From: CAWACC01 sp964390695
GTDB lineage: Bacteria > Chlamydiota > Chlamydiia > Chlamydiales > Parachlamydiaceae
Length of the DNA stretch: 54,104 bases
NCBI GenBank assembly: GCA_964390695.1
Contig: CAYMKI010000005.1
Coordinates: 1-54,104, forward strand
Direction: 5' to 3'
The position numbers and the translations under genes were made by a program. Of the stretch, positions 7,404 to 16,596 are shown one piece after another (position 1 is the stretch's first letter; the number at the start of each line of letters is the position of its first letter). Below the pieces are notes generated by a model. That model did no database searches. It saw only the letters and a program-made list of their open reading frames with translations, and was not told the origin of the DNA.

Positions 7404-8780
7404 CTATTTTCCGATGCAGAATTTAGAAAAAATCGCTGATAATATATCTTCGGTGATATCCAAACCGATGATTTTGCCAAGGTCGCCCAGACATTGCCGC
7501 ATGTCCATGGTGAGAAACTCCGGCGAAGTCCCTTGTTTAAGTCCATGCGAGAGGCGCTTGGCTGCCTCGATGGCGCTGGAAAGGGCTTCGAAATGGCGGA
7601 TATTGGTGATCACGATTTCTTCTTTAGATGGCGGGCCCTTTTTCCATAAGATCTGATCGATCTGTGCATGCAGCTGTTCGATGCCCTCGCGTTTTTTTGC
7701 CGAGATGTGAGCGATATGTGTGAATTTTAACTGGGGTAATTCGGCATGGGGCAAGTCCATTTTATTCCATACGGCGACGGTTTTATCCATAGGCACTTGA
7801 TGGATCAGGTCTATGTCCTGGGGTTCCTGTATCCGGCTAGCATCTAGCACCAAGAGGATCAAGTCGGCTTCGGCCATGGCTTGCTGCGAGCGGCGGATGC
7901 CTTCGACCTCGATCACATCGTTGGCTGCGCGTATGCCGGCAGTATCCATCAGCTTGAAGTTGAGTCCATTGATGCGCATATGGTCTTCGAGCACATCGCG
8001 GGTGGTGCCGGGGATATGGGAAACGATGGCGCGTTCTTTGTCCAGGAGAGCATTCATCAGGGAGGATTTGCCCACGTTCGGGCTGCCGATCAGGCACATG
8101 GAGATGCCGTCATGTAAAATTTTGCCGTCGTGGAAGGTTGCTTTGAGTTTTTCCATGTCGTGGATGACCGCTTCAAGCTGCTGGCAGATGTCTTCTATGC
8201 TGGCAAATTCCAGGCCCTCTTCCGGAAAATCTACCCAAGCTTCTAGGATGGCTGCGGAGTCTGTCAGCCTTTTTTGAAAGTTCAGGATTTTGGTGGATAA
8301 AGAGCCTTTGAGTTGATTTTCGGCAGCATCGAGGGCGCGTTCATTTTTTGCGCATATTAACTCTTGCACAGCTTCGGCCTGCGCCAGGTCGAGCTTGCCA
8401 TTCATGAAGGCTTTGAACGTGAATTCACCTGGCCGCGCCGCCCGCGCTCCGGCTTGCAGGACTGTTTCTAGGACTCGGCGCGTGATCAGGCTGCCGCCGT
8501 GGCAAAAAATCTCTACGGTATTTTCGCCGCAGTATGAGCGTTTGCCTTTCATTACCAGCAGCAGGACATCGTCTACGACTTGTGCTTTCAGGTCTATGAT
8601 TTGGCCGTAGTGTACCGTGTGCGAGGCATATGTATGGATGGGCCCAGTGAAGACTTTTGCGCCGACCTCCAGGGCTTGATCGCCGGCGATGCGGATGATG
8701 GCCACGCCGCCTTCGCCTGGGGGGGTGGCGATGGCCGCTATCGTTTCTCCTGGGTAATAAGGGGTATGAATATAAGTCAT
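7404..8780 (-). CDS. mnmE: tRNA uridine-5-carboxymethylaminomethyl modification GTPase MnmE
   Basis: 458 residues, standard length. With MnmG it forms the cmnm5 group on wobble U34 of several tRNAs. The N-terminal folate-binding domain (YYPGETIAAIATPPGEGGVAIIR) is followed by a helical domain and an inserted G domain: P-loop GSPNVGKSS (about residue 226), SHIPGTTRD, DTAGIR and NKMD. The C-terminal CIGK matches the required C-x-G-K motif. Promoter signals must lie in the 92-bp AT-rich gap shared with the divergent peptidase gene. It heads the mnmE-nth operon. Confidence 0.97.
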   Translation of the reverse strand: MTYIHTPYYPGETIAAIATPPGEGGVAIIRIAGDQALEVGAKVFTGPIHTYASHTVHYGQIIDLKAQVVDDVLLLVMKGKRSYCGENTVEIFCHGGSLITRRVLETVLQAGARAARPGEFTFKAFMNGKLDLAQAEAVQELICAKNERALDAAENQLKGSLSTKILNFQKRLTDSAAILEAWVDFPEEGLEFASIEDICQQLEAVIHDMEKLKATFHDGKILHDGISMCLIGSPNVGKSSLMNALLDKERAIVSHIPGTTRDVLEDHMRINGLNFKLMDTAGIRAANDVIEVEGIRRSQQAMAEADLILLVLDASRIQEPQDIDLIHQVPMDKTVAVWNKMDLPHAELPQLKFTHIAHISAKKREGIEQLHAQIDQILWKKGPPSKEEIVITNIRHFEALSSAIEAAKRLSHGLKQGTSPEFLTMDMRQCLGDLGKIIGLDITEDILSAIFSKFCIGK

Positions 8781-8872
8781 AGGTTATAGTATAAAAAATA
8801 AGTAATAAATATTCAATAAATTTGCTAATTTGCAATATTACAGTATAAATAACTTGAAAAATGGAGTTGCAT

Positions 8873-10723
8873 ATGCATTTTAGCAAGCCAAAAATATTAA
8901 GCGGAATAGCAAAAATTCCCATGTTGTGGGTGTGGAGTATTTGCTTTGCATGCTGGATGGTTTTTACTGCTTTGGAGTTGTCAGCCTCTAGCGCCCTTTC
9001 GGGAAGAGGATTCAAAGAATACAGTCCTGAACAGTTGAAAGATATAGAAGACAATAGTCCCTGGATATCTCAAATTAAGCATAGCAAAGTCGGGGCGGCG
9101 AGAATTAAGGATCATGCCGCTAAAACAGGGAAACCTGTGCCGAAGATTAAAGCCGTGAAGCACCATCACGAAGAAATCAGCACGACCAAAGGCTTTGATG
9201 CCAATGCCACCGGTCAGATTGCACAAAGTTTAATAGGAACGACGTTACCTTCGTCGGTGGACAATAGCCAGCTGCCCTCCTTTCCTCCCATAGGCGACCA
9301 AGGGCAAATCGGCTCTTGTGTAGCTTGGGGATCGACCTATTATCAAGCCTCACATGAAATTGGATTATTAAACGGGACCAATAATAAGACCAGTCAAGCC
9401 GGGGTGTTGTCGCCCAAGTGGACATACAATTTGTTGAATGGAGGTCAGGATGGCGGACTTTGGCCGACCGACGCTTTCAATATGCTCGCTGCGAATGGAG
9501 CCATCAGCATAATGAATTTTCCTTATGACACGAATTATTTAGCTTGGGATACCAATTCACAGGATTGGATCGCTGCCATTTCCAATCGTTTAGCTCCAGC
9601 ACAGATGGTATCTGGACTAGGCGGGAGCCAGACGCAGGATTTGACAGCCATCAAACAGCTCTTGACGAATGGTCACGTGTTGACGTTTGCAACTTATGTA
9701 GATTCTTGGGTGTACACATATGTGAAAGCGGATCCTTCTAATCCCAGCAGTCCTCATGTGGGAGAGCTAGCGGTATCTTGGATGAATGGATACAGTGGAG
9801 GTCATTATCTGACCATTGTGGGTTACGATGATAATGTTTGGATTGACGTCAACGGCAATGGCAAGGTGGACGCAGGAGAGAAAGGCGCATTTTTGATAGC
9901 CAATTCTTGGGGAACCTCATGGGGAAACAATGGATTTATTTGGATAGCCTATGATGCATTTCGTGCAGTATCAGGAGTACCGAATGGACCCTCTTCCGGC
10001 CGTGTGGCTGCAGGAGCTGCCATGAGTTCTATGGTGATGAGTGTGGTACCATTAAAACCGAACTATTCACCTAGTTTGGTAGCAACATTTACGCTGTCAC
10101 AATCTGTGAGAAACCAGATAGCTGTGCAGGCAGGGATTTCTAGTACCTCGGCCTCAAATCCTTCCTCCACCTTGACCAATTTTGCTTTGAAAAACCAGGG
10201 CGGCGGCTATGAATTCAATGGCACCAAAGGGACAAATCCTCAAAGTGCCACTTTTGCCTTTGATATGACGGACTTGATACCGAATTCTAGCTCTACGATG
10301 CGTTATTATTTAAAGGTGCAGGATAATTTAAGGGGTGCTAGCACACAGATTACGAGTTTTAATTTAGTGGATCTGATTCATCAACAAAACGCCAGCTGCA
10401 CACAGGTGCCGCTATCTTGCGATAATTCAGGTGTCACGGCTTTCGTAGATTATGGATTCCTTCAGGGAAATGTGAATGATACGAATCCTCCTGTAGTGAG
10501 CATTTCATCGCCTTCGGAGGGTGATACGTTATCAGGCACCGTCGGCATTACGGTAAATGCTACGGACGATGTGGCCGTGCAAAGAGTGGAGCTCTACCTA
10601 GACTCTCAGCTGATTGCAACAGATACCACAAACCCATACTATTTTAGCCAGGACACAACGCAATGGACTAATGGTACGCCTATGATACGGCTAACAATCA
10701 GGCTCAAAGTTCCATATCTGTGA
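8873..10723 (+). CDS. Exported papain-like (C1A) cysteine peptidase with Ig-like domain, frame-truncated
   Basis: 616 residues from ATG 8873, chosen because GGAG (8863-8866) lies 6 bases upstream; ATG 8861 would include that site. A signal/anchor segment (PMLWVWSICFACWMVF) is followed by a pro-like region and a C1 peptidase domain. The oxyanion Gln and nucleophile are in GDQGQIGSCVAWGS (Cys about 149), the His in GGHYLTIVGYD, and the Asn in ANSWGTSWG, so the catalytic triad is complete. A bacterial Ig-like domain starts at about PPVVSISSPSEGDTLSG but breaks off after QWTNGT and ends in an out-of-family tail. The remainder continues in another frame in the following entry. Role: secreted or surface proteolysis. 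Whether this is a natural frameshift or a sequencing error cannot be told here. Confidence 0.9.
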   Translation: MHFSKPKILSGIAKIPMLWVWSICFACWMVFTALELSASSALSGRGFKEYSPEQLKDIEDNSPWISQIKHSKVGAARIKDHAAKTGKPVPKIKAVKHHHEEISTTKGFDANATGQIAQSLIGTTLPSSVDNSQLPSFPPIGDQGQIGSCVAWGSTYYQASHEIGLLNGTNNKTSQAGVLSPKWTYNLLNGGQDGGLWPTDAFNMLAANGAISIMNFPYDTNYLAWDTNSQDWIAAISNRLAPAQMVSGLGGSQTQDLTAIKQLLTNGHVLTFATYVDSWVYTYVKADPSNPSSPHVGELAVSWMNGYSGGHYLTIVGYDDNVWIDVNGNGKVDAGEKGAFLIANSWGTSWGNNGFIWIAYDAFRAVSGVPNGPSSGRVAAGAAMSSMVMSVVPLKPNYSPSLVATFTLSQSVRNQIAVQAGISSTSASNPSSTLTNFALKNQGGGYEFNGTKGTNPQSATFAFDMTDLIPNSSSTMRYYLKVQDNLRGASTQITSFNLVDLIHQQNASCTQVPLSCDNSGVTAFVDYGFLQGNVNDTNPPVVSISSPSEGDTLSGTVGITVNATDDVAVQRVELYLDSQLIATDTTNPYYFSQDTTQWTNGTPMIRLTIRLKVPYL

Positions 10724-11163
10724 ATGTCTCCAATCAGCAATTTCCTGCGACGGCCTATATTAATAGCGGAGGAAATAATGTAAGCTACCAAAATATTTCT
10801 TGGCTGCAAGACTATGGTTTTGGTTCGCCCTCCAACACAATTTCAACGACGAGAACTTTTGCTAATCCTGTGTACAAAACAGCCAGGACGGGGTCTTTTA
10901 GCTATCAGATTCCCATTTCAAATGGCTCGCACCAGGTGACCTTGAAATTTGCTGAATTTACCTTTACAAAAAAAGGCAAGCGGGTATTCAATGTCTCCAT
11001 CAACGGCTCACAAGTCATCAGCAAATTAGATCTGGTGAAGACAGCCGGAGCCGGAAAGGCTTATGACAGGACGTTTACGGTGAATGTGGTGAACAACTCC
11101 ATCCTAATTACCTTTACGCCTGTAGTAGGGGATGCTCAAGTGAATGGCATCCAGATAAAATAG
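10720..11163 (+). pseudogene. Malectin-like carbohydrate-binding C-terminal part of the split peptidase
   Basis: 147 residues from a GTG. Its start overlaps the previous stop (GTGA). The sequence carries malectin-domain marks: INSGGNNVSYQNISWLQDYGF at the start, ISNGSHQVTLKFAEF, KRVFNVSINGSQV and a closing GDAQVNGIQI. Upstream in the same frame the DNA reads YDTANNQAQSSISVNVSN, the normal end of the Ig-like domain begun in the preceding ORF. The two ORFs are therefore one gene split near 10678-10681. On its own this piece has no signal peptide and no obvious ribosome site. It may still be made as a fusion if the frameshift is a sequencing error. Confidence 0.8.
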
Positions 11164-11175
11164 ACGAATGCCCTA

Positions 11176-11205
11176 GCAGCCTTCTTGTATTATGGAGAAG
11201 GCTGC
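11176..11205 (+). terminator. Perfect hairpin between the malectin fragment and trkA
   Basis: GCAGCCTTCT (11176-11185) pairs perfectly with AGAAGGCTGC (11196-11205) around a 10-base loop. The position between two transcription units fits a terminator. The following CTTATC is not a U-tract, so efficiency is uncertain. Confidence 0.55.
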
Positions 11206-11225
11206 CTTATCAAGAGTAATTGCAA

Positions 11226-12599
11226 ATGAACATAGTCATTATTGGAGCAGGGGATGTCGGCCGTTACATTGCCTCGCTGCTCTCCAGAGAACAGCATAAC
11301 ATTATAATCATAGATAAAAACGCCAAGTTTTTAGAGGAGGTGTCTACAAACTTGGACGTAGGTGTACGTCACGGCTTAGGTACTGATTGGCAGCTATTAG
11401 ACGACCTTCTCGAACATTCTCCCGATATGCTGATAGCTCTGACAGATGATGATGAAACAAATATTGTCGCCTGCTCTATCGCAAAGCACCTTGGATACCC
11501 TCGTACGGTGGCTAGAGTAAGAGATAACAAATATCTGAATCGGACTAGGCTGGATTTTGCCCGCATATTCAATGTGGATTATTTTATAGGCCCCGAGCTG
11601 CTAGTCGCACATGATATCCTCAAATATATGCTGAGCCCTGGATCGCTTAATGTCGAGCATTTTGCACATGGGGCCGTGCAGATGAGGACCTTTGTGGTTC
11701 CGGATAAATGGCGCAAAAAAGATATTCCTTTGAGCCGTTTGGATTTACCTCCCGGTATCATGGTCGGTTTGATCCGCCGGGAAGCACCTTCCTTATCTGT
11801 TCTTGGAAATGAATGTGACTATCAGGTGATTTTTCCCCATGGGCATGACCGCATCTTGCCCGGCGATGAGGTGACCTTGATCGGCGAAACAGATCCTATC
11901 TCCAAAGTACATCAACTGTTTGGCATCGTGCAAAAAAAGATCCACTCGGTGACCATTGCCGGCGGTACCTCGACGGCCATCAACCTGGCACATTTGCTGC
12001 AGCATTACGATATAGAGGTAAGGATCATTGAAAAAGACTATGCTCAGTGCTGCCTATTAGCAGATATATTTCCTCATTCGACCATATTGAACCATGATTC
12101 TACGGATTTGGATTTTCTTCGAGCTGAGAAGATCAGCGCCTCCGATGTGTTTGTTTCCTGCCATCGACATGATGAGGTCAATATATTATCCGGATTAGTG
12201 GCCAAGCAGGCCGGCTGCGAAAATATTGTCGTCTTGTTATCTAACACTCAGCATGCGCCTTTATTAAATCAATTAGGTTTGCATCACACCGTGTCACCTA
12301 GGATCAGCGCCGTACACCATATTTTGTCGCAAGTGTTATCGAAAAAAGTCACCTCCCTGGTATCGCTTTATGACAACCAAGCGGAAATCATGGAGATTAC
12401 GGTGTCTAGCGATTCCAAGGTGGTGGGCATTCCTTTGGCTGAAATGGGATCGCTGCTGCCTGCTGATTTTCTCATCTGCATGATCCAGAACCGCGGAAAG
12501 GTGTTGATAGCCAATGGGAATAGAGTCATCTCGCCCGGTGATTCGGTGATAGTAATTACTTCTCCCAAGCATGCCCAGGATATTGAACAACTGTTTTAG
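11226..12599 (+). CDS. trkA: Trk potassium uptake system peripheral subunit TrkA
   Basis: 457 residues from ATG 11226 (an in-frame TTG at 11220 would add two). It binds NAD(H)/ATP and gates the TrkH channel from the cytoplasm. Two tandem RCK units are visible. The first begins IVIIGAGDVGRYIASLL with the acidic IIIIDKN at the end of beta 2. The second begins SVTIAGGTSTAINLAHLL, with IRIIEKD-like VRIIEKDYA. RCK-C segments follow each (about 145-225 and 370-455). Length equals the E. coli double-RCK type. Stop and trkH start are 2 bases apart, so translation is probably coupled. Confidence 0.95.
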   Translation: MNIVIIGAGDVGRYIASLLSREQHNIIIIDKNAKFLEEVSTNLDVGVRHGLGTDWQLLDDLLEHSPDMLIALTDDDETNIVACSIAKHLGYPRTVARVRDNKYLNRTRLDFARIFNVDYFIGPELLVAHDILKYMLSPGSLNVEHFAHGAVQMRTFVVPDKWRKKDIPLSRLDLPPGIMVGLIRREAPSLSVLGNECDYQVIFPHGHDRILPGDEVTLIGETDPISKVHQLFGIVQKKIHSVTIAGGTSTAINLAHLLQHYDIEVRIIEKDYAQCCLLADIFPHSTILNHDSTDLDFLRAEKISASDVFVSCHRHDEVNILSGLVAKQAGCENIVVLLSNTQHAPLLNQLGLHHTVSPRISAVHHILSQVLSKKVTSLVSLYDNQAEIMEITVSSDSKVVGIPLAEMGSLLPADFLICMIQNRGKVLIANGNRVISPGDSVIVITSPKHAQDIEQLF

Positions 12600-12601
12600 C
12601 T

Positions 12602-14254
12602 ATGAATTATAAAATCATCTCCAAAGTCTTGGGCCTTTATCTATATGCATACAGTGTTGTCTTAGGGGTTCCTTTGCTGTTGGCCTTATATTATGAGTAC
12701 GTTGCCCATGACAGCCTGCATCCTCAGCCGCATGTTTCGGGTGCTTTTTTGATGACAGCATTATGCTCCATCGGTCTCGGCAGTGTGTTCTATGCTTATG
12801 GACGCAAAGCTAAGGAGCGCATCTATCGAAGAGAGGGGCTGTTGATTGTCGTCGTTATTTGGTTTTTAACGCCGGCCATATCGGCCTTGCCGTTTTGGAT
12901 CAGCGGCACATTGACCAATCCTTTAGCCGCCTATTTTGAAGCCGTTTCCGGATTGACAACCACCGGTTCTACCTCTTTGACAGCTAAGCAATTCGATCCT
13001 GTTACCGGGGAAGAAATCCCCATTTCTATGATAGTTCCGGGCGAAAAAGAAATCTCGTATGAGTATTACGGCACTGTTGCTCCTGTGCGCGATCCGCTTA
13101 CGCAGGCTATAGTGTACGAAGGTATAGAAGCCGTGGGCAAGGCCCTGCTGTTTTGGCGGGCTTTCATGCAATGGATAGGCGGTGTGGGTATCGTGGTGTT
13201 GTTTGTAGCGGTATTGCCCGCCTTAGGTGTGGGTGGCAAACTATTATTTTACACCGAAATGCCAGGGCCTATCAAAGAAGCCCTGACTCCGCGCATCAAA
13301 GAAACGGCGGTAGAGTTGTGGAAGATATACTGCATGCTCACCCTTGCGCAAATCGTGCTGTTGAAATTTACGAATGACAAGATGGAGTGGTTAGATGCCA
13401 TCGCCACGACCTTTGCCACCATTTCTACGGGAGGCTTTACAATCCGCAATGGTGGGTTGGAGCATTACGATAGTGCCATCACGGATTGGATCATCATCGT
13501 ATTCATGCTGTTTGGCAGCATCAACTTTGCTTTGCTTTATTATGTGATCAAAGGCAAGATCTACCGCCTTTACGAGCCTGAATTTTTGTATTTTCTGGGT
13601 GTGGTCCTGGCTGTTTGCGCCTTCACTTCCTGGAACCTGATCGGCACGCCGCGCTATCCCTTGAGCCACTCGGAGAATGCATTCATGAGTGTACACGAGG
13701 CTATTCGTTATGGGTCCTTTCAGGTGATTTCCGCCATCTCCACCACTGGATTTGCCATCGCCAATTATGATAAGTGGCCGTACGCCGTGCAAACGCTGAT
13801 GTTGATAGCGATATATATAGGCGGAATGTCGGGTTCTACCACGGGCGGCATCAAAATCATGCGCCATTATATTGTAGGCAAGCTCACGTGGCATAAAATT
13901 CAGTCACTCTATCAGCCCAAAGCAGTACATGTGTTTAAGATCGGAGAGCGGGAAGTGGATGACAATTCCCTGATCATGGTCCTATGTTTCATTGTCGTTA
14001 TGGTGCTGGTATCTGTATCGGGGATATTTTTGTATGTGATCGATGGCATCGACCCTGAAACCGCCATCGGCTTAGTGGCGTCGATGATCAACTGCTCCGG
14101 GCAGTCATTTAGGGCGGCAGGTCCTAAGGAATCATGTGCCTTTTTGTCCAATTTTGGGTATGTGCTGTCTACATTGTTGATGCTCTTGGGGCGTTTAGAA
14201 TTTTTTGCGCTGTTTGCTTTGCTGGCGCCTTCGTTTTGGAAGAAGAGTAAATAA
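12602..14254 (+). CDS. trkH: Trk potassium uptake system membrane subunit TrkH
   Basis: 550 residues, inner-membrane K+ translocating subunit of the SKT superfamily. Four M1-P-M2 repeats are seen through pore-loop signatures: SGLTTTGST, ATISTGGFT, SAISTTGFAIA and MINCSGQSF. The conserved GGVGIV and GGMSGSTTGGIK follow loops one and three. In the last loop the usual TTG-type filter is replaced by NCSG, common in TrkH. An unusually long hydrophilic stretch (about residues 115-165, with GEKEISYEYYG) sits after the first pore region. It is co-transcribed with trkA upstream and rmlA 9 bases downstream. Confidence 0.95.
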   Translation: MNYKIISKVLGLYLYAYSVVLGVPLLLALYYEYVAHDSLHPQPHVSGAFLMTALCSIGLGSVFYAYGRKAKERIYRREGLLIVVVIWFLTPAISALPFWISGTLTNPLAAYFEAVSGLTTTGSTSLTAKQFDPVTGEEIPISMIVPGEKEISYEYYGTVAPVRDPLTQAIVYEGIEAVGKALLFWRAFMQWIGGVGIVVLFVAVLPALGVGGKLLFYTEMPGPIKEALTPRIKETAVELWKIYCMLTLAQIVLLKFTNDKMEWLDAIATTFATISTGGFTIRNGGLEHYDSAITDWIIIVFMLFGSINFALLYYVIKGKIYRLYEPEFLYFLGVVLAVCAFTSWNLIGTPRYPLSHSENAFMSVHEAIRYGSFQVISAISTTGFAIANYDKWPYAVQTLMLIAIYIGGMSGSTTGGIKIMRHYIVGKLTWHKIQSLYQPKAVHVFKIGEREVDDNSLIMVLCFIVVMVLVSVSGIFLYVIDGIDPETAIGLVASMINCSGQSFRAAGPKESCAFLSNFGYVLSTLLMLLGRLEFFALFALLAPSFWKKSK

Positions 14255-14263
14255 GGAGGTTTC

Positions 14264-15145
14264 ATGGTTAAGGGGATTATTTTGGCAGGGGGATCGGGGA
14301 CGCGTTTGTATCCGGCCACTAACGTGGTTTCCAAACAGCTCCTGCCTGTGTATGACAAGCCGATGATCTACTATTCGCTATCGGTATTGATGCTTGCCGG
14401 TATTCGGGATCTTTTGCTGATCTCCACCCCGAAGGACATCGCCCGTTTTGAAGATCTTTTACAGGATGGCTCGCAGTGGGGTGTGAAGATACAATATGCT
14501 GTTCAGCCTAAACCCGAGGGGTTAGCTCAGGCTTATATCATCGCCAAGGATTTTATCGGCTCCCACAGGAACGCTATGGTCTTAGGCGATAATCTGTTTT
14601 TTGGCAACGATCTTTCTGTCTTGCTGCAGCGTGCGGCAGCGCAAAAACACGGCGCTATGGTCTTCGGTTATAAAGTGCAAGATCCTCAGCGTTATGGGGT
14701 GATTCAGTTTTCGCCTGATGGCAAGCCTGTATCGATCATTGAAAAGCCAGCCAAGCCGCCCTCAAAATATGCGGTTACGGGATTATACTTTTACGATCAC
14801 CGTGTGGTGGAATTTGCAGAAAGTCTCAAACCCTCTGCCAGAGGGGAATTAGAAATCACCGATATCAACCGCTGTTATCTTGAACGCGGAGAACTTGAAG
14901 TGGTCTTATTTCGGCGAGGTATGACCTGGCTGGATATGGGGACCTTTGAATCCATGCTAGACGCCTCCCTGTTCATCCAAACAGTGCAAACCCGTCAAGG
15001 CATAAAAATAGCCTGTCCGGAAGAGGTGGCCTATAGGATGGGCTATATCCCCCTGGAGCAGTTGCACCGCTTGGCGTCGCACATCCCCAATGCTTATGGA
15101 GAATATCTGCTTGAAATAGCCTCAGAAGAAAAATCGAAGATGTAG
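14264..15145 (+). CDS. rmlA: Glucose-1-phosphate thymidylyltransferase RmlA
   Basis: 293 residues, standard for RmlA. It makes dTDP-glucose from glucose-1-phosphate and dTTP, the first step to dTDP-rhamnose and related deoxysugars. The signature GIILAGGSGTRLYPAT is intact with SKQLLPVYDKPMIYYSLS. Also present are QPKPEGLAQA, LGDNLFFG (metal-binding Asp) and EKPAKPPSKYAVTGLYFYD. An AAGGAGG ribosome site precedes ATG 14264. It ends the trk operon instead of sitting with rmlBCD, which are not in the window. The nearby 21-34 kb polysaccharide locus is a plausible consumer of its product. Confidence 0.95.
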   Translation: MVKGIILAGGSGTRLYPATNVVSKQLLPVYDKPMIYYSLSVLMLAGIRDLLLISTPKDIARFEDLLQDGSQWGVKIQYAVQPKPEGLAQAYIIAKDFIGSHRNAMVLGDNLFFGNDLSVLLQRAAAQKHGAMVFGYKVQDPQRYGVIQFSPDGKPVSIIEKPAKPPSKYAVTGLYFYDHRVVEFAESLKPSARGELEITDINRCYLERGELEVVLFRRGMTWLDMGTFESMLDASLFIQTVQTRQGIKIACPEEVAYRMGYIPLEQLHRLASHIPNAYGEYLLEIASEEKSKM

Positions 15146-15528
15146 AATGAGCATACGATGCATCTAGTATTTTAATCGTATAATAAGTATGCTTCATATT
15201 AGGGTTTTTATTTCAGAAATAATTATTAAGAAAATATTTAGATATTAAACTTCAGACAGCGTAATTATCCCAAAACATGTAACAATTCAGCACCGTACAG
15301 AGTGCGTAACTTATTGAAACACAGAGTCCACAGAGAACACAGAGGGACAATACTTGAAGAAGACTATTTAAACTTGCATTTCTTTAACTCTCTGTGTTCG
15401 CTGTGGTGCCCCATCTTATGGTTTATGCGGGGTGGTGAATAGTTACCAAAAGTCTCAAAATTTGAAATTTAAACTTTTTTTATATCTATTCGGGTTAATA
15501 AATAGATTTTGATATTATAAAGGAATTC
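15146..15528. repeat. Intergenic region with CACAGAG inverted repeat
   Basis: No gene. CCACAGAGAACACAGAG (15328-15344) is matched in inverse by CTCTGTGTTCGCTGTGG (15390-15406), 16 of 17 positions. Related one-armed copies occur at 21454-21479 and 53958-53974. GTGGTGAATAG at 15432 also occurs at 2182. The last 60 bases are AT-rich and should hold the promoter of the next gene. Confidence 0.7.
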
Positions 15529-16584
15529 ATGCTTATGTCTATACATTCAGATCAAATATTTCAAAAAGCCGGCAAACTCACATTGCATTTTTTGCCGGAT
15601 GAGGCTCTTAAGTTGAGAAGGTTGTTTCAAACATGTGGAGAGTGGTCGAATACCGCAACAGAAGAAGTGGCCAAACGCGAAGTGCTGACCCGATTGTTCG
15701 CATTCAGCACGGTGCCTATGGCTGCGCTTTATTCCCTCTATTTTTTTGCGCGCGGGCTATTGCATGCCGGAGCTTGTATTTTGCATGGGCGATTTCGTGA
15801 AGCTTCCTCCTTGGCATGGAAAGAATCTGGCAAGGCCCTTCGCTGCTTAGTCTTAACTGTGACCAATATAGCTTATGCCTTGCTTGGACTAGCCTTCGGG
15901 CATGAAGTATTTAAACACTTTATCCCCCATTCCCTGGAAAAGGTCGATGAGCAAGCATTAATCCTAACGTGGGAAGGCTTGAAGGATCAGAGCAAAAAAC
16001 TGCAAGAGGAAATCCAGCGGTTAAATGACAAAACTACTCTCCTAAAACAAGAGCACCTAGACCTTGAGCATGCATGCGATGAGGAATGTCAAATGCTGAA
16101 AAAATACAAAGGCGAAGTGGTGGCTAAGAAGAACGAAGTGGAAAGGTATCATACCCAAATCCGCGAACTGGAATTAGCCTTGTCTTCGTTAAATGCCGCA
16201 GCAGCATTAAAAAAAGATATCGCTGAACTGCAGCAGCAGCTGGAACATAAAAACAAAGAACTCGAAGAGAATCTGCAAGCTATCCAAGCCAGCCGTTTAG
16301 AAGTCGATAAGCTCGCGCAGGTCAATCGGCAGATGCAAGAGGATTTGTACAAATTCCAAGCAGATTATGCTAAAATCAAGCAAAATGTGGAGCAACTCCA
16401 GCATGACAACGCACTGCTAAAAGATAAAGAAAATCAGCTGCAAAAATCCTTGGAAAAAGCGGAGGAAAAAGTAGCCGATCTCATCGACCAATTAGAAGAG
16501 GTGAAGACACCCTTTTATGATGCCGAAGACCGTAAAGACTTTGAAATTCCTCCAGTCGTGGTAAGTCAGGAAAAATCTGACTAA
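15529..16584 (+). CDS. Membrane protein with long coiled coil (Inc/effector-like), unknown function
   Basis: 351 residues. A soluble N terminus of about 50 residues is followed by two hydrophobic segments (about 55-85, AFSTVPMAALYSLYFFARGLL; about 104-124, LRCLVLTVTNIAYALLGLAF). An uninterrupted alpha-helical coiled coil runs from about 148 to 330, rich in E, K, Q and L heptads, then a short acidic tail. A hydrophobic pair plus coiled coil is the layout of chlamydial inclusion-membrane proteins. However, the gap between the two segments is longer than the classical Inc hairpin, so this is only a resemblance. ATG 15529 follows AAAGGA by 4 bases; ATG 15535 is an alternative. Convergent with the ankyrin gene, 12 bases apart. 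Confidence 0.8.
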   Translation: MLMSIHSDQIFQKAGKLTLHFLPDEALKLRRLFQTCGEWSNTATEEVAKREVLTRLFAFSTVPMAALYSLYFFARGLLHAGACILHGRFREASSLAWKESGKALRCLVLTVTNIAYALLGLAFGHEVFKHFIPHSLEKVDEQALILTWEGLKDQSKKLQEEIQRLNDKTTLLKQEHLDLEHACDEECQMLKKYKGEVVAKKNEVERYHTQIRELELALSSLNAAAALKKDIAELQQQLEHKNKELEENLQAIQASRLEVDKLAQVNRQMQEDLYKFQADYAKIKQNVEQLQHDNALLKDKENQLQKSLEKAEEKVADLIDQLEEVKTPFYDAEDRKDFEIPPVVVSQEKSD

Positions 16585-16596
16585 TACTTGCATTTT

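Noticed and set aside
8425..9054. Leftward 209-residue ORF across mnmE and the peptidase gene
   Set aside because: One half is an alternate frame of mnmE, rich in Arg and Pro, and the other is antisense to the peptidase signal region. No family resemblance.
10720..10723. GTGA overlap read as natural translational coupling of two genes
   Set aside because: Domain continuity across the frames shows one broken gene; the overlap carries no ribosome site.
13391..14358. Two long leftward ORFs opposite trkH and rmlA
   Set aside because: Both are exact antisense shadows of well-identified genes with complete motifs.
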